DNA of 64,000 nucleotides, from NCBI RefSeq assembly GCF_017315705.1, contig NZ_JAFLRF010000013.1:39670-103669 (forward strand), given 5' to 3'. Positions 30,352 through 40,115 of the stretch are shown piece by piece. Positions within the stretch are counted from its first letter, which is position 1. Every line of letters begins with the position of its first letter. Made by a program: the position numbers and the translations under genes. Source of the DNA: Trinickia mobilis (lineage in GTDB: Bacteria; Pseudomonadota; Gammaproteobacteria; Burkholderiales; Burkholderiaceae). The notes beneath the pieces are model-generated. The model saw nothing but the letters and a program-made list of their open reading frames with translations. It was not told the DNA's origin and searched no databases.

Positions 30352-33050
30352 TGGCACAGGACGGCGACAAGATTGAGGTTCAGCTAGGCGCGAACGTCGC
30401 GCAGCTGGAATCCGGCATGGAAGCAGGTGCGTCCGCCGTCGACGCCGGCACGCAGCGAATGATCGAGCTGCTCGAGAAGCTGGTCGCCGCGAGCACTGCT
30501 TCGACCGAGGAGATCGTCGCGAACGAGCAGAAGCTGGCTGCTGCCATCGAGGAGTCGTCTGAGGAGTCGGCTTCCTCGATGGCGCGGATGACCGAACGCA
30601 TTCGCGAAAGCACGGCCGAGGCGAAGGAGTCGCTAGAGGGCTTCGCGAACGGCATCAAGGGCATCCAGGGTGCATTCGCGCTGCTCGCCGAGGTTGCCAT
30701 GCTCGGCTTCGTCGGCGAGAAGATCGCGGACCTAGGAAAGGAGTTCGCCGAGTTCGGTGAGCAGACCGAGATCGCCTCAAAAAAGAGCGGACTGTCGACG
30801 TCCGCCATTCAGGAGCTGGACTTCGCCGCGAAGATGACCGGCGTGTCGGCTGAGGGCATGAACCAGGCGATGATGCGCCTCTCGCGCTCGATGGCGAACG
30901 CGCAACAGGGGTCCGCACAGGCTGAGCAGGCCTTCAAGTCGGTCGGTCTTTCAGCCGAGCAGCTGAAGGACATGTCGATCGACCAGGTGCTGGCCAAGGT
31001 TGCGGATGCGTTTTCCACTACGGAAGACGGTGCCACGAAGTCGGCAATCGCGATGCAGCTGTTCGGGCGCGCCGGCACGGAGATGATCCCACTGCTCGAC
31101 AAGGGCTCTGCGGGAATCGAGGAGTTGCGGAAGAAGGCGCAGGAGCTCGGCATCGTCATGGGTGGCGACGACATCGAGGCGGCCGTCAAACTGAACGAGC
31201 AGTTCAAGGAAATGGACGCGCAGATGGCAGCGGTCAAGCTGCGCGCCGGATCTGAACTCGCGCCGGCGCTGGCCAGCATCGCCGAAGCGTTCGCCGCGAC
31301 GGCCGAGAAAGGCGGCGTGCTCGACACGCTGTTCGTCGGTCTAGGTATCGCGATGAAGGCGCTGGTCACGGTCGGCGTAGAACTCATGGCGACGTTCGAT
31401 GTCGTGGCCGAGGTGATCGCGACCGCTGCCGTCACTGCTAGCGCAGTGGCACATGGAGACTTCAAGCTCGCCGCTGCCGAGATCGAGGTCGGGCTCGACA
31501 AGATCGAAGGCGCGGCGGACCGTGCGCAGGAGGCGCTGGACAAGCTCTGGGCGTCCGAAGAGAAGGGCAGTCAGATCGACATTGGGGAAAGCGGCGGCGG
31601 CGAGGATGGCTGGGGCGAAAAGGGCCAACTGAAGCTCGGCTCGACTAAGAAAAGCAGCGGCGCGGGGAAGACCCAACTGTGGAAAGAAGAGCTTCAGGAA
31701 CAGGAAGAAGCGTCCGGCCAGTTCTTCAAGAACAACCTCGCCGACGAGGACACCTTCTGGACTGAGAAGCTGGCCAGTCTGCAGAAGGGTTCGAAGGACT
31801 ATCTCGCGGTCTATCACGAACTGTTCGCGGTCAAGAAGCAGGAGGCGCAGCAGGATCTCGCCGACTCCGTTGCCGCGACCAAGACCGAATATGACGAGGC
31901 GCGCCAGGGCAGTCTCGAACGCGTGAACCTCGCGAACGACATTGCGCAGAAGATCGGACAGGCCTACGGCTTCGAGTCGCGCGAGTATCAGTCCGCTCTT
32001 CAGCAGGAGCGCAAAGCGGCGCAGGAGTGGGCGAAGGACCAGACCAAGCAGCTCGACGATCAGATCGTGCAGCAGCAGAAGGCCGCGCTCGACGAGATCG
32101 CGGTCAAAGAGCAGGCCGATAAGAACAAGCTCGCGCGCGGCGAGGAATCGGCTGCGCAGGAAATCGCCCAACTTCTGAATCTAGAAAACCAGAAGTTCGC
32201 GATCGAGATGAAGGCGTTCGACGACGAGCTGGCCCTCTACGCTGATGACGAGCAGCAGTACCGCAAGACGCTCGATGCGAAACTGGCGGCGACGCAAAAG
32301 CATGCTCTGGAAGTCTCGAAGCTCCAGGAGCAGTCTGCTGATGCGACGCAGAAGGCGTGGCAGAAGGCGTTCTCGCCGATCTCTGCAGCGTTCACCACGT
32401 CCGTCAATGGCATGATCCAGGGCACCACGACGTGGCAGTCAGCCATAGCGAAGATGGCTGACTCCGTGCTCGCGAAGTTCATCGACATGGGTGTCCAGAT
32501 GGTGACCCGGTGGGCGGCCAACGAAGCCGCGCGCGTTGCCGCAACCCAGGCAGGCTCGGCAGTATTACAAGCGCTCGGTCTTGAGGACATGATCGCGGCG
32601 CGCACGACGACGACCACCGAGGTGGTCGGTGATATTGCGGCGCAGGCTGCGGCTGCGGCTGCTGGGGCATATGCGGCGACAGCGGCGATTCCAATCGTTG
32701 GGCCGGGGCTGGCACCCGCCGCGGCGACGGAAGCCTACGCAAACGTGATGGCGTTCGAAGGCTTGGCTTCGGCAGCCGGCGGTTATTACCAGGTGCCTGA
32801 CGACATGCTCGCCAACATCCACAAGGATGAAATGGTTTTGCCTGCATGGGCGGCCCAGGGCATGCGCGGAATACTGCAGGGCAATCCGCCTTCCGCCGCT
32901 GCGCCAGGATCGGCTTCCTCGGGTTCGGCCGGCGACATCCATGTCCACATCAACGCGGTGGACTCCGACAGCGTACGTCGTCTGTTCGTGAACAACAGCG
33001 ACGCGGTGCATGCGGCCGTCAAGCAGGCATTGCGCAATAACCAACGATAA
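30351..33050 (+). CDS. tape measure protein
   Basis: 899 aa. Long coiled-coil and Ala/Glu-rich stretches, a hydrophobic middle (TLFVGLGIAMKALVTVGVELMATFDVVAEVIATAAVTASA), KKAWQKAFSPISAAFTTSVNGMIQGTTTWQSAIAKMADSVLAKFIDMG (a conserved block of this family), and a C-terminal region with YYQVPDDMLANIHKDEMVLPAWAAQGMRG, another common end motif. It sets tail length and helps DNA entry. At about 1.5 angstrom per residue this predicts a tail of roughly 130 nm. Confidence 0.9.
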   Translation: MAQDGDKIEVQLGANVAQLESGMEAGASAVDAGTQRMIELLEKLVAASTASTEEIVANEQKLAAAIEESSEESASSMARMTERIRESTAEAKESLEGFANGIKGIQGAFALLAEVAMLGFVGEKIADLGKEFAEFGEQTEIASKKSGLSTSAIQELDFAAKMTGVSAEGMNQAMMRLSRSMANAQQGSAQAEQAFKSVGLSAEQLKDMSIDQVLAKVADAFSTTEDGATKSAIAMQLFGRAGTEMIPLLDKGSAGIEELRKKAQELGIVMGGDDIEAAVKLNEQFKEMDAQMAAVKLRAGSELAPALASIAEAFAATAEKGGVLDTLFVGLGIAMKALVTVGVELMATFDVVAEVIATAAVTASAVAHGDFKLAAAEIEVGLDKIEGAADRAQEALDKLWASEEKGSQIDIGESGGGEDGWGEKGQLKLGSTKKSSGAGKTQLWKEELQEQEEASGQFFKNNLADEDTFWTEKLASLQKGSKDYLAVYHELFAVKKQEAQQDLADSVAATKTEYDEARQGSLERVNLANDIAQKIGQAYGFESREYQSALQQERKAAQEWAKDQTKQLDDQIVQQQKAALDEIAVKEQADKNKLARGEESAAQEIAQLLNLENQKFAIEMKAFDDELALYADDEQQYRKTLDAKLAATQKHALEVSKLQEQSADATQKAWQKAFSPISAAFTTSVNGMIQGTTTWQSAIAKMADSVLAKFIDMGVQMVTRWAANEAARVAATQAGSAVLQALGLEDMIAARTTTTTEVVGDIAAQAAAAAAGAYAATAAIPIVGPGLAPAAATEAYANVMAFEGLASAAGGYYQVPDDMLANIHKDEMVLPAWAAQGMRGILQGNPPSAAAPGSASSGSAGDIHVHINAVDSDSVRRLFVNNSDAVHAAVKQALRNNQR

Positions 33051-33053
33051 CCC

Positions 33054-33662
33054 ATGTCCAATAACGTCTTCCCGACCCTCGCCGGGCTGGGGTGGTCGTT
33101 CGTCCGCACTCCCATCTGGAGCACGTTGATACAGAAGACCCAATCGGGTCGGGAGTTGCGGATCGCGAACATGGCAAATCCGCTCTACAAGTGGTCGCTG
33201 ACGTTCGACGTGTTGCGCAACTCGGGGGGATTCACCGAGCTGCAAACGCTGATGGCGTTCTTCAATGCGCGGCAGGGCTCGTACGACTCATTCCTGTTTC
33301 AGGATCCGGATGACAACTTCGTCACGGCTCAACAGATCGGAACGGGCGACGGTTCGACCACGACGTTCACCGTCCTCAAGTCGTTCGGCGGCTTCATCGA
33401 GCCGGTCATTTACTTCAACCCGAGCCCAGCGCCGCTGGTGTACCTGAATGGAGTCTCGCTGTCGCAGCCGGGCAACTGGTCGATGTCGAATGACCCGGGG
33501 ACGATCACTTTCACGGCTGCACCAGGCGCTGGCGTGGCGATCACAGCGACCTACGGCTACTACTACCGCTGCCGGTTTCTGGCCGATACGTGCGACTTCG
33601 ACAAGTTCATGAGCGGCCTGTGGCAGGTGCAGAAGCTCGAGTTCCAGAGTCTGAAGCCATGA
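33054..33662 (+). CDS. DUF2460 distal tail protein
   Basis: 202 aa. MSNNVFPTLAGLGWSFVRTPIWSTLIQKTQSGRELRIA ... FNARQGSYDSFLFQDPDDN ... YYYRCRFLADTCDFDKFMSGLWQVQKLEFQSLKP fits DUF2460, the distal tail protein of the gene-transfer-agent-like tip module. It joins the tube to the hub. Overlaps the next gene by four bases. Confidence 0.85.
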   Translation: MSNNVFPTLAGLGWSFVRTPIWSTLIQKTQSGRELRIANMANPLYKWSLTFDVLRNSGGFTELQTLMAFFNARQGSYDSFLFQDPDDNFVTAQQIGTGDGSTTTFTVLKSFGGFIEPVIYFNPSPAPLVYLNGVSLSQPGNWSMSNDPGTITFTAAPGAGVAITATYGYYYRCRFLADTCDFDKFMSGLWQVQKLEFQSLKP

Positions 33663-34549
33663 AGAACATCTCCGGGGCACTCCTGACATTCCTCAACTCG
33701 AACACGGAATTCGTCTTTGCTGAACTGTATTCGTTCGCGCTGCTGAGCGGCACAACGCTTTACTACACGTCGGCCGACATCAACATCACGTACGGCGGCA
33801 ACACCTATACCGCGCTCGGGCCAAAGCTCATGCGCGACAAGGTCAAGGTGATGGTCGGCGTGCAGGTCGACCAGCTCGACGTCACTGTGTATCCGGATAT
33901 CACCGACACGGTGCTCGGGCAGCCGTTTCTGGCCGCGATTGCGACCGGCGTGTTCGACGGCTGCTGGGTGACGGTGCAGCGTCTCTTTATGAGCGCGTGG
34001 CAGCCGCAGCCAAGCGTTCAGGTCGGTGCCGTGAACGTGTTCTCTGGAAGCGTCTCGGACTGCCAGATTGGGCGCAGCAGCGGGAAGATGACGATCAAGT
34101 CGCCGCTCGAGCTGCTGAACATCTACATGCCGCGCAACATGTATCAGCCGAGCTGTTACCACGCGCTGTACGACAGTGGCTGCACATTGAGCAAGGGCCC
34201 GTTCAGCACGGGTGCATCGGTAATTGGTCCGGTTTCCCCGACGCCCCTGATCACGTTCTACACGAACCTGACCAACATTGTGGGCGCTGGCGACGGCTAC
34301 TACGCGCTCGGCGTGATCACCTTCAACTCGGGGGTGAATTCCGGTATCGCAAGAATGGTGACCGGGTACACGGTCAGCAGGGGCACCGTGACCGTTGCCT
34401 ATCCATTCCCGGCCGCGCCTGCGATCGGTGACACGTTCACGATCTCTCCCGGTTGCGATCATTCCCAGAGCACCTGCCAGAACAAGTTCAACAATCTCGC
34501 GAACTTCGGCGGCTTCCCCTACATCCCGGTTCCGGAAACGAGCGCATGA
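33659..34549 (+). CDS. tail tip hub protein (DUF2163 / BR0599-like), Cys-rich
   Basis: 296 aa. N-terminal DUF2163-like part and a C-terminal Phage_BR0599-type segment. Cys residues occur as SCYHALYDSGC and PGCDHSQSTCQNKFNNLANFGGFPYIP, the four-Cys arrangement that binds an iron-sulfur cluster in the related gene-transfer-agent hub. Start ATG 33659 and the end are both in four-base overlaps with neighbours. Confidence 0.83.
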   Translation: MKNISGALLTFLNSNTEFVFAELYSFALLSGTTLYYTSADINITYGGNTYTALGPKLMRDKVKVMVGVQVDQLDVTVYPDITDTVLGQPFLAAIATGVFDGCWVTVQRLFMSAWQPQPSVQVGAVNVFSGSVSDCQIGRSSGKMTIKSPLELLNIYMPRNMYQPSCYHALYDSGCTLSKGPFSTGASVIGPVSPTPLITFYTNLTNIVGAGDGYYALGVITFNSGVNSGIARMVTGYTVSRGTVTVAYPFPAAPAIGDTFTISPGCDHSQSTCQNKFNNLANFGGFPYIPVPETSA

Positions 34550-34968
34550 GCACACGCGACGAGGTGATCGACATCGCACGCACATGGCTGCGTACGCCAT
34601 ATCGGCACGAAGGAAGGGTGAAGGGCGCCGGGGTGGATTGCGCGATGTTGCTGTGCGAGGTCTACCACGAAGCGGGCCTGATTCCGTACATCGACCCGCG
34701 GCCATATCCGCAGGACTGGGCGTTGCACCGAAGCAAAGAGCGGTATCTGGGCTGGGTCGAGAAGTTCGGTCACGAAGTAGCGGTACCGCAGCGCGGCGAT
34801 CTCGCGCTGTACCGCTTCGGCCGCTGCTATTCGCATGGCGTGATCGTCATCGACTGGCCCGGGGAAATCATCCATTCGTACCGGGATCTGGGCGTGCTGC
34901 TTGACCGCGGCGATGCAGGTTATCTGATGGACCGGCAGGTCAGGTTCTTCACTCTTTGGGAGGCGTAG
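34546..34968 (+). CDS. NlpC/P60-family tail peptidase
   Basis: 140 aa. RTWLRTPYRHEGRVKGAGVDCAMLLCEVYHEAG contains the catalytic Cys (GVDC), and GDLALYRFGRCYSHGVIVIDWPGEIIHSY provides the catalytic His. Such cell-wall peptidases at the tail tip open peptidoglycan for DNA injection. Located between hub and tip protein, as in related tails. Confidence 0.88.
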   Translation: MSTRDEVIDIARTWLRTPYRHEGRVKGAGVDCAMLLCEVYHEAGLIPYIDPRPYPQDWALHRSKERYLGWVEKFGHEVAVPQRGDLALYRFGRCYSHGVIVIDWPGEIIHSYRDLGVLLDRGDAGYLMDRQVRFFTLWEA

Positions 34969-34969
34969 C

Positions 34970-37939
34970 GTGGGCGGTCTTTTCGGAGGAGGCAAAGCCC
35001 CGCAGCCACAGCAGGTGGCAGCTGCGACCGCAATCCGTGTCCAGACCTCGCAATATGCCCGCCCGATTCCGATCGTCTACGGGACGAACCGCGTCACCGG
35101 AAACATCATCTGGTACGGCAATTTCCAGGCGATCCCGCACAACCAGGCATCGGGAGGCAAGGGCGGCGGTGGCGGTTCTGGTTCAACCTCGTACACGTAC
35201 ACGGCCGCCGTCGCGATCGGTTTGTGTCACGGCACGACCACCGGCATCGGCAAGGTCTGGTCGTCGAACAGCATAACGAATACGCTGGCGCTCGGACTGA
35301 CCCAGTTCGCCGGAACGCAGCCGCAGACGCCGTGGGGCTACCTGACGACGAACTTCCCGAGTCAGGCGCTCAGCTATGCAAACATCGCGTACGTTGTGCA
35401 TCCGAACTTCGACCTCGGAAGCAGTCCTTCGCTGCCGAACCTGTCGTTCGAGGTAATCGGCAAGCTGACGGCGGTTGTGGGCGATGTCAGCCCGGAGCAG
35501 GTTCTATACGACTACCTGTCGAACTCGATCTACGGCGCCGGGATGAAAACCGCGTGGTTCGGCGACTGGACGCAGTACAACAACTATTGCTTCGCAATGG
35601 GTCTGCTGTTCAGTCCGGTCTACGATTCGCAGTCTCAGGCGATGCAGAACGTCAAGGACCTGCTTGATGCGACGAACTCCGCAATCTTCTGGTCCGAAGG
35701 CTTGCTGAAGATCGTTCCGTATGGCGACCAGACTGTGACGGGAGACGGCACGACCTTCACCCCAAATGTGACACCGGTCTATGCGTTGAACGATGACAAC
35801 TTCATCTTCAATGCCGGTCAGGATCCGGTGCAGATCGCGCGGTCTTCGCCGGCGGATGCCTACAACCTCGTCGACGTCGAGTGGTACGACCGGCTGAATT
35901 CGTACAATATCTCGATCGCGGAAGCGAAGGACCAGCTCTACATCCAGCAGTATGGTCCGCGCCCGGACAGCACGCGCAGCTATCACTTCATCACGACGCA
36001 GGCGGCGGCGCAGGCGGTCGCGCAGTTCATCCTGCAGCGCAACGTCTACATCCGGAACACCTACACATTCACGCTCGGGTGGGTTTTTTGCGCGCTCGAG
36101 CCGATGGACATCGTCACGATCACCGATACCCGGATGGGTCTCACGAACCAGCCGGTGCGGATCACGCAGATCGTGGAAAACGAGAACGGCGACCTGACCT
36201 TCACCGCTGAAGAGTTTCCGCTTGGCGTAGCGACGCCGGCCCTGTACACGGCGCAAGGCGCGGCAGGCTATCAGCAGAACTACAACGTCTCGGCACCGAA
36301 CGTGACCGATGCGACTATTTTCGAGCCGCCCGCCCGGCTCACCGGTAATGCGCTGGAGGTCTGGGCGGCGGTTTGCGGCGGCCCAAATTGGGGCGGCTGC
36401 GACGTCTGGGTGTCGACGGATAACTCGACGTTCCAGCGAGTCGGGACGATCAATGGCGGCGCACGTATGGGCGTCCTGTCATCGAGCCTGGGCGCGGTGG
36501 CCGATCCCGATACGACCAGCACACTGGCCGTCGACTTGACGGAGAGCACTGGCGTGCTGAGTTCCGGTACGCAGGCGGCTGCCGACACCTTCCAGACGCT
36601 GTGTCTGGTTGATGGGGAGCTGATCAGCTACGAGACGGCAACGCTGACCGGGACGAGCAAGTACAACCTGACCTACCTGCGCCGCGGTGTGTACGGCACG
36701 ACGCTCAGCAGCCACAACGCCAACGGAAAATTCGCTCGGCTCGACCAGTCGGTTTTCCAGTACACGTATGCGCAGTCGCTGATCGGCAGCCCGCTCTATC
36801 TGAAGTTCGTCTCGTTCAACCAGTACGGAAGTGGTCAGCAATCGCTCGCGACGGTACCGACGTTCACCTACAACCTCACCGGCACGGCGCTGAATGCGCC
36901 GCTGCCCAATGTGACGGGTCTGAACACGAACTTCGTCGCCGGGATCATGCAAATCTTCTGGACTCCGGTAACGGACTTCAGGCAGGTCGATTATGAAGTT
37001 CGCATGGGTGCAACCTGGGCATCGGGCCATATGGTCACCCGGACACCGCTGACGAATATTCCGACGCAAGGGGATGGCACTTACTGGGTGGCGGCGCATT
37101 ATCGTACCCCTCTAGGTATCGATATCTACTCGCCAGTCCCTGTCGAGATCGTGCTGGCCGGCACGGTGCTCGTGCAGAACGTGGTCGCCTCTGTCGACGA
37201 GATGGCGACGAACCTGCAAGGCACGTTCTCGGGTGGCGCGGCCGCGGTCAACGACCAGATCATTCTTCAAGGCGCCGGAAACATCCTGACCGAGGCGAAC
37301 GTCCTGACGGTCACGGACATCATTTACTACGGCGGCTTGTCGATGAGCGGCGGCTATGCGTTGCCGCCGGCTCACACGGTCAACGTGGGCCGGTCGGCGT
37401 CATGCTCGGTGCGCATGAGCTTCACCGCTTACGGGCAGTCGATCTACGACAACATGCTCACGCAGCCGGACGTCTTGACGATGACCGATGTGCTGGGTGC
37501 TGCACTCGGGCAGTTTGTCACGATCACCCCGCAGATCGCGACCGCGCCGGCTAGCGGCGTATTCGGTGCATGGCAGAACTACCAGCCGGGGACTTACAAC
37601 GGCCAGTACTTCAAGGCGCAACTGCTGATCAGCACGTCCAACCCGCAGGTCACACCGCTTGTGACGGCGCTGACCTTCGCGGTGGACGTCCCGGATCGTG
37701 TTGACACCTTCACGAACGTGGCGCTTCCGGCAGCCGGCACGACCATCACCTATGCGACGCCGTTCAATGGCGGTCCGTCAGGCGCATCGACGCCCAACAC
37801 ACAGGTGACGATTCTCAATGCGCAGCAGGGCGACACGGTGGTGGTGACGCCGGGTGGGCTCACGAGCGTAACAGTGCAGGTCTTGAACGGCGGCGTCGGT
37901 GTGGCGCGAAACGCCAACGTCTTTTCGCAAGGATACTGA
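34970..37939 (+). CDS. tail tip / receptor-binding scaffold protein (Phage-tail_3 type)
   Basis: 989 aa from GTG 34970. Starts GGLFGGGKAPQPQQVAAATAIRVQTSQYARPIPIVYGTNRVTGNIIWYGNF, a typical opening of the megatron/GpJ-like group. The middle (Phage-tail_3: QVLYDYLSNSIYGAGM ... LLDATNSAIFWSEGLLKIVPYG ... DIVTITDTRMGL) and fibronectin-like C-terminal repeats follow. It forms the central tip and probably contacts the receptor through its C-terminal region. Confidence 0.85.
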   Translation: MGGLFGGGKAPQPQQVAAATAIRVQTSQYARPIPIVYGTNRVTGNIIWYGNFQAIPHNQASGGKGGGGGSGSTSYTYTAAVAIGLCHGTTTGIGKVWSSNSITNTLALGLTQFAGTQPQTPWGYLTTNFPSQALSYANIAYVVHPNFDLGSSPSLPNLSFEVIGKLTAVVGDVSPEQVLYDYLSNSIYGAGMKTAWFGDWTQYNNYCFAMGLLFSPVYDSQSQAMQNVKDLLDATNSAIFWSEGLLKIVPYGDQTVTGDGTTFTPNVTPVYALNDDNFIFNAGQDPVQIARSSPADAYNLVDVEWYDRLNSYNISIAEAKDQLYIQQYGPRPDSTRSYHFITTQAAAQAVAQFILQRNVYIRNTYTFTLGWVFCALEPMDIVTITDTRMGLTNQPVRITQIVENENGDLTFTAEEFPLGVATPALYTAQGAAGYQQNYNVSAPNVTDATIFEPPARLTGNALEVWAAVCGGPNWGGCDVWVSTDNSTFQRVGTINGGARMGVLSSSLGAVADPDTTSTLAVDLTESTGVLSSGTQAAADTFQTLCLVDGELISYETATLTGTSKYNLTYLRRGVYGTTLSSHNANGKFARLDQSVFQYTYAQSLIGSPLYLKFVSFNQYGSGQQSLATVPTFTYNLTGTALNAPLPNVTGLNTNFVAGIMQIFWTPVTDFRQVDYEVRMGATWASGHMVTRTPLTNIPTQGDGTYWVAAHYRTPLGIDIYSPVPVEIVLAGTVLVQNVVASVDEMATNLQGTFSGGAAAVNDQIILQGAGNILTEANVLTVTDIIYYGGLSMSGGYALPPAHTVNVGRSASCSVRMSFTAYGQSIYDNMLTQPDVLTMTDVLGAALGQFVTITPQIATAPASGVFGAWQNYQPGTYNGQYFKAQLLISTSNPQVTPLVTALTFAVDVPDRVDTFTNVALPAAGTTITYATPFNGGPSGASTPNTQVTILNAQQGDTVVVTPGGLTSVTVQVLNGGVGVARNANVFSQGY

Positions 37940-37940
37940 C

Positions 37941-38891
37941 ATGTCGCAGAACACTCTTACGATTCCGAACACCGGGACGCTCACTGGCCTGGCGCTGGTG
38001 AATGACATCAACAACGCGCTGGATTCGCTGAACACGATGAACAGCGGTGGCAGCGCGCCGGCGAGCGCGGAAGCCTATTCTTTCTGGGCTGACTCGACCA
38101 CCGGCATCCTGAAGCAACGGAATGCCGCCAATAGCGGATGGGATTTGCGTCTACCCATGGGTGACGCGACAGTCATCACCAAATCAGCCAGCTACACCGG
38201 GGTGGTGGGCGATTTTGAGAAACTGATCGCCTTCACGAATACAGGGGATTACACGCTGCCTTCTGCGGCGACGGCCGGCAGCTTGTGGTCGGCGATGATC
38301 TCGAATCAGTCGACCATCGCAGCACCAAAGCAGGTGCGGATCCTGCGCTCGGGTTCCGACACGATCGACGCCGACAGCGCGACGACCGTATATGTTTTGC
38401 CAGGTCAGACGGTGACCATCTACTGTGACGGGACCTCAAAGTTCTACACAGACGGCCGCGTGATAAAGGGGAGCATCGTCAACGTTGCCAGCTTTAGTGA
38501 TGCCGGCTCGTCGACCGCCAGTACGAGCCCCTTGAATTTGAATTCGGCGGCCTTCAGCTACCAACCTGTCTCGCCAAATTCAGTCCTGAATCTAAAGTTC
38601 TGGTTTGAAGGCCAGATCGCCAATCTGAGCGCGGCCAATACACAGGGTAACTTCGCCGCTTACGAGGTGACCTCCGGCAACGTTGCGCTGAGCTCCGTGT
38701 ATAACGTGGCTGCGCCTACCACAAACGGCGGTACCGGCGCGCAAAGCCCGGCTTCTATCTTTGTACCTGCCTTGTCGAATACCGTGCTTACTGCGCGTCA
38801 ATTCGAACTCTTCGGGTACACGAATAACTTGAACGCCAGTGTTTCCGCGCTTTTTATCAGGCTCGAAATCATTGAAGTACAGAACGCCTAA
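37941..38891 (+). CDS. tail fibre-like protein
   Basis: 316 aa, AGGA seven bases before ATG 37941. Begins SQNTLTIPNTGTLTGLALVNDINNALDSLNTMNSGGSAP, a common fibre opening, then a Ser/Thr/Gly-rich beta region and a C-terminal jelly-roll-like part (FSYQPVSPNSVLNLKFWFEGQI ... RLEIIEVQNA). Likely a host-range determinant. Confidence 0.75.
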   Translation: MSQNTLTIPNTGTLTGLALVNDINNALDSLNTMNSGGSAPASAEAYSFWADSTTGILKQRNAANSGWDLRLPMGDATVITKSASYTGVVGDFEKLIAFTNTGDYTLPSAATAGSLWSAMISNQSTIAAPKQVRILRSGSDTIDADSATTVYVLPGQTVTIYCDGTSKFYTDGRVIKGSIVNVASFSDAGSSTASTSPLNLNSAAFSYQPVSPNSVLNLKFWFEGQIANLSAANTQGNFAAYEVTSGNVALSSVYNVAAPTTNGGTGAQSPASIFVPALSNTVLTARQFELFGYTNNLNASVSALFIRLEIIEVQNA

Positions 38892-38900
38892 GAGTCGAAC

Positions 38901-39395
38901 ATGACCGTCATCGATCCGATGTTCCTGCTTCAGTCGTACCCTGGGCGAATTTGGAAACTTCCGGCGGGTGGTGGTTCGGCCGATATCACATGGCTCGACG
39001 GTAATCCTGCACCCACAGACATCGACACGAAACTGCCTGCGTGGACATTGGCGCAGCAGGCGCGCACCACGTACCTGCAGGCGATCGACGGCGCCCTGAC
39101 GGTCACTTCGACAAGCACTCCATCGATCAACGGGACCTACGGGGTTCAGCCGTCCGATGAGTTCAACGTCGTCGCACTGGAGACCTCTCTGGCAGCGAAT
39201 CAGGGCTTCCCGGGTGGTGCTGCGACATACGGATACCCAGACGTCACCGGCATCAGGCATGCACTCACGCCGACGCAGTTCACGGCTCTGGCGTCGGCGA
39301 TACGCGACTACGTGTCCGCCTGTGACATAGCGATGCAGAACGCGGCTTCTGGCCAGACGCCGACGTGGCCGAGCTCGAGTGTCACGATAGCCTGA
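38901..39395 (+). CDS. DUF4376-like tail protein
   Basis: 164 aa. The C-terminal half (YGYPDVTGIRHALTPTQFTALASAIRDYVSACD) fits the DUF4376 domain often found in fibre-associated proteins; the first half (DITWLDGNPAPTDI ... LPAWTLAQQA) is like tail fibre assembly genes. Follows the fibre gene closely. Confidence 0.7.
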   Translation: MTVIDPMFLLQSYPGRIWKLPAGGGSADITWLDGNPAPTDIDTKLPAWTLAQQARTTYLQAIDGALTVTSTSTPSINGTYGVQPSDEFNVVALETSLAANQGFPGGAATYGYPDVTGIRHALTPTQFTALASAIRDYVSACDIAMQNAASGQTPTWPSSSVTIA

Positions 39396-39425
39396 ACTGC
39401 CTATACGCGTGGTAACGCGACCACC

Positions 39426-39447
39426 AGCCCTCTCCGGAGGGCTTTTT
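39426..39447 (+). terminator. intrinsic terminator after the tail genes
   Basis: AGCCCTC, TCCG loop, GAGGGCT, T run. Divides tail genes from the lysis region. Confidence 0.8.
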
Positions 39448-39460
39448 CATTGGAGCTCCC

Positions 39461-39757
39461 ATGTCCCGCCTAAAGCTGCTCTTCATCTGGCTCCTCTGCG
39501 TGGTGTTCGCGCCGATCCTTCTTGTCGCGATGCTCGGGCAGGCATTGTTTGGTTCGACCTCGCGCGCGCTCAGCATGGCGATCGCGCAGGACGAGTGCGG
39601 CAATGCCCTGTTCGGCGGTGCACGCAACGAAACCATCTCGACGCGGACCGGCAACGCGCTGATCCGTGGGCAGCGCTGGGCGAGGATCGTCGCGCCGGTC
39701 ATCGACCTGTTCTTCGGTAAGGGGCATTGCCTCTCGAGCGCGACGATCAAGAAATAA
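39461..39757 (+). CDS. small membrane protein in the lysis region
   Basis: 98 aa with an N-terminal hydrophobic segment (LLFIWLLCVVFAPILLVAMLGQALF), followed by a polar region and a second weaker hydrophobic patch (IVAPVIDLFFGKG). Could be a holin or regulator of lysis but has no clear family. Terminator-like stems flank it. Confidence 0.6.
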   Translation: MSRLKLLFIWLLCVVFAPILLVAMLGQALFGSTSRALSMAIAQDECGNALFGGARNETISTRTGNALIRGQRWARIVAPVIDLFFGKGHCLSSATIKK

Positions 39758-39781
39758 GCACAACAACAATTCGACGATCAG

Positions 39782-39801
39782 GCCGCCGCAGGGCGGCTTT
39801 T
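39782..39801 (+). terminator. intrinsic terminator
   Basis: GCCGCC, GCAG loop, GGCGGC, then T run with A, before the next lysis-region gene. Confidence 0.7.
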
Positions 39802-39818
39802 TATTTCTGGGGTGGCGC

Positions 39819-40115
39819 ATGGATTGGACCGCTGTCGCATCGATCGGTAGTTTGGCCGCAACCGGTGCAGGCACCGTTGCGTGGTGGATGTTCAGAGGCG
39901 TAGTTGCTCGGGCTGACGCGAACGAGAAAGACCTCGCGAACTACAAGCTCTACGTCGCCGAGCACTACGCGACGCAGAACGACCTGACGAAGGCCGTCGC
40001 CAGTCTTGAACGCACGATTGAGCGCTTGATCGAGGCGGTCAACCAGAACTCGAAAGAGACGCGCGATGGGTTCACGGAACTCCATCGGCGCATTGACGGG
40101 AAGGCCGACAAATGA
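39819..40115 (+). CDS. membrane-anchored coiled-coil protein of the lysis region
   Basis: 98 aa. One N-terminal hydrophobic segment (VASIGSLAATGAGTVAWWMFRGVV) then a coiled coil (NDLTKAVASLERTIERLIEAVNQN ... FTELHRRIDGK). Its stop overlaps the endolysin start (ATGA). Similar small proteins are found upstream of phage lysozymes; a holin accessory role is possible. Confidence 0.6.
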   Translation: MDWTAVASIGSLAATGAGTVAWWMFRGVVARADANEKDLANYKLYVAEHYATQNDLTKAVASLERTIERLIEAVNQNSKETRDGFTELHRRIDGKADK

